Origin: Mauremys mutica
Taxonomy: Eukaryota; Chordata; Testudines; Geoemydidae
Assembly (NCBI RefSeq): GCF_020497125.1
Contig: NC_059082.1
Span: forward strand, 64,248,948 to 64,312,947
DNA: 64,000 nt
Reading direction: 5' to 3'
The notes beneath the pieces are model-generated. The model ran no database searches, was not told the origin of the DNA, and saw nothing but the letters and a program-made list of their open reading frames with translations. The stretch's first letter is position 1, and each line of letters starts with the position of its first letter. Made by a program: the position numbers and the translations under genes. Shown in pieces: positions 25,401-37,400 of this stretch.

Positions 25401-28400
25401 CCTGGTATTGAATCAGTCAGCACAACATACCCTTCAGACCAGGAAATAAAAACAACAGAATTGGATGTTTCAAAGATGACTAACTGATAGGACTATTATA
25501 CCTTATATAGGTCTGTGAAACAAAACAGTGAAAAACTCTTTGAATTCTATTTAGCTGCCTAATCCATGAAAGAATCAAACTGCAAAAACATTATCATGCT
25601 TAGATTTGGTGAATCAAGCAAAGTTCCCACTGAAGTTAATGGGAGTTTTGCTGAACTAAGGATAAAAGTCCCATTACTATAAAATACAGAAGCTAGAAGC
25701 TGCAGCTTTCCTTATTTAAAGACTCAGCAGTGAAGCACACAAAATTCACTGTTCTGAACACCAAGATCATGCAGGTTGATGACAAAGACATAGCTGTCCA
25801 AAAAAAATAAAAAGGCCAGTTTCCATGCCTAAATTAATCTCTAGAATCATGATGAGTATGATGGAGATAGAGCACAAAAACAATTCATTATGGCCGAAAA
25901 TCTGCCATCTACCAAGACTCCTATCTACTTCAGTGAGTATTTTGTTCAATTAAGGACTGAGAATTTGACTCTTACTTAGCAAAGCTGCTTATGCTTTTTG
26001 GCTCTTGTTTAAGAGAAGAAATGTAGAGAAAACTGACATGAACTCTTAGCTCAAGAACTCTATATATCCTCTATGCAGCAATAAGGCCAATTAGCTAAGA
26101 GTAGGATGAATGTATGTTAGTCTCCCAATACAATACCTGAGAAAAACAATGAAGATAAGAAGACAAAACCAGGTCAGTACATCATACTGGTAGCTGACTC
26201 TGGATCAATCAGTAACACCATTAAACAGGTGACCAATATCTGAGGTTACCCAAAAGGACTAAAAGGCATACCTCCAAACTGGAGCAGAAAAGCTACAGAA
26301 AGAAAAGAATGAGATGAGGGTTGAAAAATACACTAGATTGTTTCCTGGCCGGAGAGGAAATGAGAAAATCTGGTCAGAATGGGATGCCCAATATTCCACT
26401 ATTCACAGATCTAACTGTAGTACCTAATGCCTCACAAAGGTACTGCTATCACTTCTGTAAAATGGACACAACTGCCAACTCCAAATACCCTTCCAAATCA
26501 TCTAAGGGTACGTCTATACTACCTGCCGGATCGGTGGGTAGTGTTCCATGTATCGGGGATCAATTTATTGCGTCTCGTCTGGTGTAGCCCAGGCCTAAAT
26601 CTAAAACAACGCTTCCTGGGCTGCTTTAGTTGTTTATACATAGGGAAGAGGGAAGAGTATGTACTTATGATGACCTATTAAGCGCACTGCTGCCTCAAAA
26701 GATCCTCTCTATGAAATCCTGGAAAATACTCTAATTTATTGACGTACGGAACGTTCATACTACATTACATTGTTTGTTTACTTCATTTAATTTATGGCAG
26801 CTTCTGTTTATTCCACTTCAGGTAGGAAAAGCAACATGATCTTCTTTTACTAACGGTCCAAAAACCTGTGCCAAATGAAGTTCCTGTTCAAAGCTAAGCT
26901 ATTCTTGAAAGAGTAAACAAGTAATGACATGGATAAGGTTCTTTTCCCCTACAAACGTCTCATGATAGACAAGTCACTTCTATACTCTTAGTCTTGTGTT
27001 TCTCAATTGCTAACTACATGAGCACACAAATTTAATACAGCTTGTCATGATTTGGCAAAAATATGGAATCTACACAGAGACAAAATTTACTCATATATAA
27101 TAATGACCATTTATTACATCACAACATCGGTGTACATCACAAATGCTAAACTGTTGTTTATAGAAACACAGTGAGGGGAAAAAGTCACGTTTTACTAAAC
27201 CATGAGCCTAAAAGATAAAGGACTGCTTAGATATTATGGTGATGGGCTCCAAAATAACCCTCTAAGATTGGTTTTTAAAAATACACACCAGATAATAGCA
27301 TTAGGAAGAAAACAGAGCAGAGAGAAGAGAGGAAAGACAAGCAATTAAACAATGAGAAGGCGGGAGCAGGAAGGCAAACATAGCAGCAGATTAGTAAGAC
27401 TAGATAAAAGAAAAATAAGACTCACACCTTATGACAGAGATTGCTATCACATGACAAAGCACATGGGCACGGGTTGGTTCAGTACCATTTAAGTCACGCA
27501 GGGCCGGCTCCAGACCCCAGCGCGCCAAGCGCGCGCTTGGGGCGGCATTTTGCCGGCAGGGCGGCAGGCGGCTCCGGCGGACCTTCCACAGTCATGCCTG
27601 CGGGAGGTCCACCGGATCAGCGGACCTCCCGCAGGCATGACTGCGGAGGGTTCGCTGGTCCCGCGGCTCGGGTGGACCTCCCGCAGGCATGACTGCGGAA
27701 GGTCTGCCGGAGCCACCTGCCGCCCTCCCAGCGCACCCTCCGCAGGCGCGTCTGCAACAGGTCCCCCGGAGCCGCGGGACCGGCAGCGCGCCCCCTGCGG
27801 CATGCCGCCCTGCTTGGGGCGGCCAAATTCGTAGAGCTGCCCCTGAAGTCACGAGTAAGTAAGTTCACTAAAAGTCTAAAAATCTACTTTTAAAATAATT
27901 GCACACAAAAAAACTACATTAAAAGAATATTAAGGTTGCAAACTCAAGCACCGTGCACCCTTAATTCAGTTCCTGTATGCATATTCATCAGGAGAGTTTT
28001 TAAGCACATGATCGCATACTAGTTTTGCCACAGGATCCCTGCCTCTTTTATAACTTGAGTTCACAGCTTGGACAAATATGTGCAGATTTTCGTGGAGACG
28101 ACAAAAGGCAGATCCCTGACACTAAAACCACTCCCCATCAAATGTCAAGTCCCTGCTCCAAGCATTGGGGAGGGGAGGAGAAGGAAGGGGGGCACTAGAG
28201 CTGTTCTAAGAAAAGACTGACAGATTTTTTTAAAATATGGGCAATCTACGTATTTATCCCTAGCCCAGTCTTGGAAACAGCTAAACCATTTTAGCTGAAA
28301 TTTTCAAAAAAATTCACCCCAACTTGCACAGCCAGCATGTAAAATTTTAGCCCAAATGGTTACAGTTTGGCAAAGTTAAAAGAAACTGAAAAAAAACTGA

Positions 28401-31400
28401 AAATGACTCTTAAAATGGGAGTCAGGCAAAATTTTACACAAGGCAATGTGGAATATTTGGTGCAAAAATAAATAAATTTAAAATAATCCAGAGAACACAA
28501 TTTTCAATATGGCCCCAATATCATGGCAAGCCAGTTCTTAGGTCTAACAAGCTTGACAATATTCTTTTTAAAATCTACCTGAAGAAACGTTAACTTTACT
28601 CTCAACTCCAAGTGTGAACTTTATTTTTCTTAAAGAAAAATGTGCCTCTGGATATTGCTTTACAATAAGAAGAAAAATAGAAAAAGAACATGAAATACAA
28701 TAGAAAAGCAATAAATCCTCTCTTGGGTCTTTGTCCTCCCAGACTCCAAACATATCAAAGTCCAAATGGCACATCTGTTTAAAATGTCTTTTTCTGTTAT
28801 AGCCACTTAAACACAGGAGACCTGTTCAGAAACAAGTTTGTGAAACTATGCTGGGAAAGGAATGAACGAGTGTTTAATTGATTTGTCTTCAAAATCAACA
28901 GAAATAAAACTAATTTAATTGGCTTGTAATAAATCTCAGCCAATATACAAAAGTGGTTTCCCCCAAAGTGTTTCAGATATCAGGAAAAATATTAATACTG
29001 GTGATAAACTAATATGACCAAACAACCCCCCCCCCCAAAAATGTTCCTGAATATGCTCTGTACAGTACATATTTAGTTTTTGATCATGGAATGGAGTTTA
29101 AAGTACTTGCTTAGAAATCTACAGAAACAATGTCATATATTTTTGTGACACAGTGGCCACTTAAAATTTTTCCACAGTGCCCATTTCTACAGTATCTGAG
29201 CAGTGAAGCAGTACATTAAAGCTGCTTGCCGTTGTCGACAGTGGATTTCATACAGGAGTCCACTCATAGCCATAACAAATTATAGGAACATAAAGTTCTG
29301 GGTTTTTTCCCCCTGTTTGTTGAAACAGTCATTCAAATGGTAACAGAACCCCAACAGCACCCCCTTTATTTTCATACAATTCTGTATAATATGACATGAA
29401 CTCAGAAGTTTAATAGGTTGATTGCTACAGTGAAAGACACCCCCCACACACACACACACTCTTCTAAGCAGAACTTTAAATTTGATTTTAATTTTGATTG
29501 CAATTAAAGGTATCTTTAGGATCTCTGCCTATACACAAATTGTTTAAAAAAAAAACCCACTAATCTACAGTGTACTCTGAAATTTACATATATATTTTTC
29601 TGAGCTTCTAAATTCAATAAAATTAGCGATTCCCAACTTTATTTCTGAAGATGAAAGAGAATAAAGTTTCCTAAAAGTGAAAGAAGGTTTACTATTTGTG
29701 ATAACCCAAACTATAAATCCCTCCAAACCCAGAAGAGTTAAGAAGAAAACCTTGAAAAAAATGACCAAGCACATTTTCTTCATCTTGTTTCCTCAAAAAC
29801 CATACAAAAGTGTGGCACTCTTTTTTCATAGAACCCAAGATTATTCTGTATATCATATTATATTATGCTAATACTTCCTGAAATGTTGTTTTCCTTGTTC
29901 ATTTCCTGGTGGTTCTACAATTTGTTGGGGTGTTTGTTTTTGTTTTTTTGTCTATCTGGATAAATGAAACCACCATAGACTAGTATTTTTAGTCTTTTTT
30001 AGAAGCACTTCCTCTTATCAATATTTACATTTCCTAGTCTTCCTGGCATTTTGCTTTGGAAATTTTATCATCATTCTGCTATGGAGGTATTAATCTACTA
30101 AAGATTTATTTTTAAATCAAGAAGTACCACTCTTCATGCAGCGAAGATGTGTTGCATTTGAAGTTAGCTCTTCCCTTATGAAAGGTCAATGATTTGCTAA
30201 TGAGTCAGACTGAAAAAAAAAGGTGCTTTGCAATACTAACATTTTCTGCGATGTAAGTTAGAGCAGTGCAGTGAGATTGTTCATTGCTACGGTAAAAGAG
30301 AAACAGAACCAGTAACATTAAAGATCCTGGTGACAGATGAAGTAATTGATATTTCCCCAAAACATTATTTAAAACTTTGAAAAAATATTGCACTTGTATC
30401 AAAGTGTTTTGTGAAATATTAAATGCAGTTTGCATGAGAAAATCTTTCACCAACCACTGATAGTTTACTCCGGAAATTATTACATGATGTAACTTGGTTT
30501 ACATATGTGGTTTTCCCTTGACCTGTAGCACAGTGTTTGATGTATTCATAGGTTGAAATAAAACTTAGCTTTAACAAACACTGCAGAAAAACAATACAAG
30601 AATATGGTTAATATTTGCAAAATCTTGTTTCTCATTTGACTCATCATATGCAGACATGACAATCTCATATTAAAGACCAGTACAATTTCAAAACAGTTTT
30701 AACAATGGTTCCTTGCTGAAGGAGACTTTAACCAATGATGGTTCAGAAGGCTCTGTCTGGGTGAAATGAGAAGCCGTCAATTCCACCCAGACATTAAACT
30801 GTTACTATTTAGGAAGGTTCTATGCACTTTACAAACATATAAGAAACTTCCCCAAACAACTTACAATATAATCATTGACACCAAGGAGTAGGGTAAAAGA
30901 GTCACAGATTTTTTTAAGGCCAGAGGAAACCATTATGACCAGAGGATACAATGAGTTTCCCTTTAACTTCCAACTCCTTGACTTTTATTGCTTTTATTTT
31001 TAACTTTTGCCTATTAGCATTTTTAATATAAATTCAAGACAACTTTCTATTTTAATTTAGCTTTTAAATTCTTGCCTGTTTTTAACTTTATTTATTTTTT
31101 AAAATTATCTTATTAAGAGATTAAACTAATCCACACCATACGTCTTACTAGGAAAGAGCTTGACCCTTTGCCTCAGCCCAGGCCTATTTTAACTTTTTCT
31201 GATAGAAAACTGGCAAGAAGTCTTGCCTCTTACTTCAAGAGCCCATTGTGTGATCCTTTGACATCTCTCACAGTCTCTTTTTCAACCATGCCTCTTTTTC
31301 TGTCACTCTCTTCCCTCCAGTTCTCACTCACTAGTCAATTCTGACAATGCCAAAAGAACTGCTGCACAACCAAATGAGAAGGGAAATTATATAAGGAAAT

Positions 31401-34400
31401 AAGGTAAATAATACATATTGCTGTTTACAAATAAATACTGACAAACTATAAAATAACAACACTTGGGCTATAATTTAATTCACTTTCAGAAAATCATCAT
31501 TTGTCCGCATGTCTATTTTAGAAAGTGCATTGGTAATAATGATGAATACATGGTAATGAATTGCTGTTTGGCTTTCCTCTCCTCTTAGGCATGTAAACAG
31601 ATTCATTTTTCAAACTCCAAGAAATGGAAAAAAAAAACTTTAAGAGAAAGAAATGACATTACCTGTTATAAGGAAAAAACAAAATGGTTGGGAGACGATC
31701 CGTCATAAATTCCCATGGAAGGTCATTTCGAGTGACATCAATTCTATTAAAAACAAAACAAAAATAAAAAATAAACTGATAAAGATGCAGCTGAACATTC
31801 CATCTATTACTTTTGCTTCTGAAATATCCATTTTGTGTTGTTGTTTATTTTGGAGGGGAATTAGAGGTCACAAGAGAAAACATGCCTAAATGTATTCTGA
31901 CATAAGAAACATGGTGAAGACAAATTAGAAGAGTTACACATAATACTCAAGACAACTAATCCCAGTTTAGCAAATTGTCATAACATAGATCTCTAGCTGA
32001 TATTTTCCTGCCAGAAAATGAAATTAGTATAAATATTCACAATTTTCTTATTCAGTAAATGAATTAAACCTGGACTAATCATTGCCACTTACTGTGTGTA
32101 CTGGGAAGAACTCTTGTTTTGAGATATGCTGATCCGACAACCATTGGCTGCCGTTTCAATCATTTATATCAGCGGTTCTCAAATTATGGGGCAGGCCTCC
32201 CAAGTGAGGCGTGGGAATGTATCAAAGGAGGCGCGAGCTGTGTGCTTTTTGGGAGGGGGGAGGGGGGGAGAGGAGAGAGCTCTGACTGTCAGCCCTGCAG
32301 AAGGGCTGTGCACACCTGGGAGGTGGGGATAAAGGAGATAGCTGGAGCCCCGACACCCAGGCTCACACTCTTCCCCCACACCCTCGACCCCAATCCGTCA
32401 CCTGAAGGCAGTGGGGCTCTGGCTGTTAGCCCACGGTGGCAGCAGTAGCGCAGAAGTAAGTGTGGCAATGGAGTGATAAATCTGCTGTGAAAAGTGATAT
32501 TGACAAATATTTTTCACATGGCCTCTATTACTTCTGTGCTGCTGCTGGCACAGCGCTGCTTTCAGAGCTGGGTGCCCAGCCAGCAGCCACTGCTCTCCAC
32601 TCTGCCTCTGCCTTCAGAGCTGGGTGGCAGTATATGTACTTTTGGGGGGGATGGTGTGTAAACGACTACAGGAACAAACAAGGGGGGCCAATCAAATACG
32701 TCTGAGAACCCCTGATTTATACAATGTACGTGGAAAGAAAGCCATCATTAGAAATTTTGTTTAGCAACTGTGTAGGATGTATGGTGTCAGCTACATGTTG
32801 TCTTGGGAAAAATATGGAAAGACATTTGGTAAATTAATAACACAGCAATTAATTAAAAAAACCCTTTATCTTGATTCCCAGAAAACCAGATTTCTCATTA
32901 TAAACAATAATATGAGAGAGAGATTTTCAGACCTCAGAATAGGAAACACCTCATATGGCTCATCACAGCAAGCATCCATTCAGCTGTATGCTTATACACA
33001 GCTATTTATCACTTATTCCAGGACACCACAAGTTTAGTGTGCTCTGGACAATATTGAGACTTTTGAGTTTCATCCATTATAATAGGAGAGCACCATCTTA
33101 CAGATGGGTACAGATTGTCAATAATCTATAGCTGTTTATTATTACAGTAGGTTGACTTTAAATTAGCAGTGCTGTTTTTTTAAGTCTTAACTGTGTTGGC
33201 CCTGGCTACACTGCAGACTTACTCGTTGAGCTTTGGGGAGTTTCTGTACCGTTTTAACTATAATGGTTTAGAAACTGATATTGTTGAAGTAGTACAAAAA
33301 ATGCATGTAGATTAGCCTTTTCACTGACTGATGGGAAGCTTAAATAGCAGGAGGCATGAGACTGTTTTTGTGGCAGTGGGCCCTACAACATGGAACTTGC
33401 TCCCCAATGAAATCTGTCCAATCCCTTTATTTGCCTTTCTAAACCCCCCCCCCAATTTGTTTTTGTGTGCTTGCACTGTAATAACAGTGGTATATTATGT
33501 TTGTATTATGTTGTACCTCCTCTTAAACCAGGAGGTGGATTCTGTTACAGTTAATCAGAACCATCTGATTCCTGTGTAGGAAAGGAAAAGAATATGGAGA
33601 GTAGCCAAAGTAACCACTCCACTACCTCTGGGAATGAGAGAGAAGATGGGAACAGAAACAGAATAGGCCCTGTAATAAAACTGAAATTCAGCAATCAAAC
33701 CTCAAGGGAAGCTGGTGCCAAGACAGAGTGAAATTTTGAATTTACTTAGAAAAGCAGGTTTTAGGATTGTTTTAACAACTCATTAAAATAAGATTAATTA
33801 AATTAAATTAAAGGATTTTTTTCTAATACTGTATTCATTTTATAGTTACTTAAAAAAAAACTATATAGCTAGCTGGTTGTCAGACCATTGAAGACATTCT
33901 TGCTCCACTATTAGCCTAAGCTATGTATGGTGCAACAGGTTAAATATTATCAGTAAGAGGGAATGGCAAAACTTGGATGAAGTATTGTATAGATCAGTGG
34001 TTCTCAATCTATGGGGCAGGCCTTCCAAGGGAGGCAAAGGAATGTGTCGAGGGAGGCATGAGGTGCACGCCATTTTTTTTTTTTTTTTTAAAGAGGTCTG
34101 GCTGTCAGCCCCAAGTGGCTGGGGCTCACACAGAAGGGCCACGCACACCTGGAAGGCAGAAATAAAGGGGGCAGCTGGAGCTCAAATATCATTTTTCACA
34201 TTGCCACTGTGCTGCTGCTGGCGTGGTGCTGCCTTCAAAGCTGGGTGCCCAGCCAGCAGCCGTTGCTCTCTACTCTGCCTTCAGAGCTGGGTGGCAGTAT
34301 ATATACTCGTGGGAGGGGAGTGTGTGTAAAGAACTACAGGCACAAAGAAGGGGGGCCCAATCAAATAAGTTTGCGAACCCCTGATTTAGATTACTCATTG

Positions 34401-37400
34401 AGAGTGTGATTTGTCCCAGCATAAATGATAGGTTCCCACTTAAAGTCTTAAAAATTGGGCTTATGTGATAAATAGGCCTCAGGTTGGCCCTTGGTCAAAG
34501 TGAATTTCAGCCAGAGTGAAATGGCAAAAGATGCAACTCAAGAAGAGTTTGCAAGTGCTGATGTAAAAGACATGGCAGTAAGGGAATGCCAAGGTGGCAC
34601 TGTTAAACACTCAAAAGTCTTGCTCCTTGCACAATATAGCCTTGGATTCATAATCCCAAATTATTTCTCAAATAATAGAATATAATATTGCACATGGTTT
34701 TGCTACGGCTTTTGGAGGAGTGGTGTGAAAAAGTTTGCACTCTTGCCGCCCATGATTTACCAGGTTCTGTGTTTTGCTGTCTATCAGTTCTGAGGATTTC
34801 AATCTACCACAAACTGTGTACTAGATAAAAAAAATCACTTTATTTAAACGTGGAAAAAACTCTAGCAGGACAGCAATCCAACCACCACCCTGTGCTAAAC
34901 CTTTTAGCATAATAGTCACTACTTACATGAAAACAAAATGTACGTACAAAGGAGAGAGAAAGCATCTACCCGAAGTACAGTATACATTTGTTCTTTCTCT
35001 TTACATATATTTTTCCTCTGAGCTGATGAGCTCACTCAACTCAATTTTGAGTAAACAGACTAAATTGGAATCTAATAGTAATATTCTAAACTTATTATGT
35101 AATGTTATAATGCACTGCTTATAACAAATTCATGGGACTTGAATCTAATTTGACAGACATGCAATCTTAATTTAAAATTAAACATGAATTAGTAGAAATT
35201 AACGGCACTATGTCAACTTTACAAGCTAAAAAATATCCATATATGCATGTCTGGAAGTCTAAGTAGTCACAACAATATAGTTAAAAATACTGTGGAAAAT
35301 GAGGATAGATTCTTTTACCTCGCCACAGTGAAGTTATTTGGAGGCAGAAGGCGTGCTAGTTGGATAAAGATGTGATTAAGAGAAGCACAGAATCCACACC
35401 ATTGCGCATAATAGAGCAGCAAGACATCCTGGGGGGGAGGGGGAGAAATTCAGTTAGCAACTGGGGTTTGTTTACATAAAGCAGAAATAGTCATCACTGG
35501 GTTAAACAAAACATTTGAGCTATTTAACAACAAAAGAAAATGTAACCTCATCTTTCTACACCCCCTGTCAACCAAGCAATGGACCCAACTCATTGGTGCT
35601 CCTGAAGCAAAAAGAAAGAAGAAAACTGTTGCAGGGCTCATAGAGAAATTTTCTCAACATGAGGGGTATCCTCAGCAAGTGCAAGGTTGAGATAATGGCT
35701 CGGTGCCACACCCAGCAGGAATCCCTGATGCAGGGGGCATGTCGATAGCATAGCCTGGGAAAAAGAGATATGGCCATAACATTCTGAGGCCTGGGTTGTC
35801 ACTGGCAGCCAGGTGCAAGCCTACTGGGCTCCGACCTCTGTTGGGAGCTCAACCAGCCCATGATGGCCCCACCATCAGGGAGATACAAAGGTGGCATAAA
35901 ACCATCTTTAATCCCTCATCATTCTCTGCACCAAGATCATCTATAGCACTGAGGTGAATTGGGCCCAATGACTAAAATGGAATGAGCAATCTGACTCGTG
36001 GATGGCACTGACAACATAGCCACTCTATACTGTTATACTGATGCACCAACAAAACATATGTGGCTCTGTGCTCACTTAATGTCATCTAGCAGTCATCCAT
36101 AAATCATCCTTCTCTAATGTTCAAAACCAGAAAAATGACCAAACAGGATTACTTGGTTTCCACTAAATGCAAACAGAGTATCAAAGTATCTTATAGTTCT
36201 CATGATTGTTCTTTCATAGTTTCAAACAATTTAAGGCCAGAAGGGACCATTAGATCACCTAGTCTGACCTCCTATATATCACAGGATATTAAATTTCACT
36301 CCGATACTTCTGTGCTGAACTCAAAGACTTTAGTTACACTAAAGTTCTTCAATCTTCAGGAAACTAAACCATGCACCACAGGCAGAGAACAAGAGAGTCA
36401 AGGTGTCCCCAATATCCAAGCCCTGAGCAATGGAAGGGAACTGATTATGCCCAGATGACTCCAGCAGGTGAACCAGTACCATGCTGGAGCAGAAGGCGAA
36501 AACCACCAAGGTTCCAGCTAATGTGGCCTATGGGAAATTTCCTTCCAAATCCCGAATCTGGCAATTAATATGACCTGAGCATGTGAGCAAGATTCACCAG
36601 CCAGGCATAATCTGGTCCACCCCACGTCCACTGTCTTGTCCCCTACTGTGGGGAATCTCTGCTGCTTCAGATGAAGAAAATCTCCCTCCTTGCCAATGAA
36701 TACATCATGCAGAGGGGAAAAAAATCCTTCTTGACTGCTGCAGGCAATTGGCTGAAGCCCTGAAGCATGAGATTTGATTATAATCATTATTTTAATTCAG
36801 AGCTGCAAGTATTATGAACATGTTGAGGGAAATGTAGGCAGTCCTGTTAACCCCAAGGCCCATGAAGGAAGAGATGGACCAGTTTTCTCAAATTCACAGA
36901 TACTCAGATTCCAAGACCAGCCTTTAATTCCCACTTAACTAATGGTCATTGCACACTTTAAATAGAAAATCTCTGGGGAACTCTAGAAAACTAAGCAATT
37001 TCCCTGCAGCTAGCACACTAGGCACTGGGGACACTGGAAACTGAATATTGCACATGCATTCATTCTCTGCTATCCTAGTAGCCAAATAATATTAGTCCAA
37101 ATTCAGTCACACATTTAAAGAATCAAATTATATAAAGTACTTTAGGCACCCTTCAAAATTACACTGTATATCAAAAAATTTCACATCATGAAATCAAAAA
37201 GCTTTTTACTATGGATTTTTGTGATGTATGCTTTTAAAGTACTACTTTTTGTTCGGATTTTTGTTTCTTTGTTTTACAACCTTCAATTTTCTCTGTTATA
37301 GTTACTTCCCAATCACTTTTATTCACTATTTTGTACCTTAGTTCCAGTAAGACAGCAAGTGGCTCCCTCTGCAACCAGAACAATCTCTACAGCCTTAACT

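Noticed and set aside
27441..27868. Overlapping open frames on both strands
   Set aside because: All fall within or overlap a CpG-rich hAT element. Few stop codons are expected from its composition.
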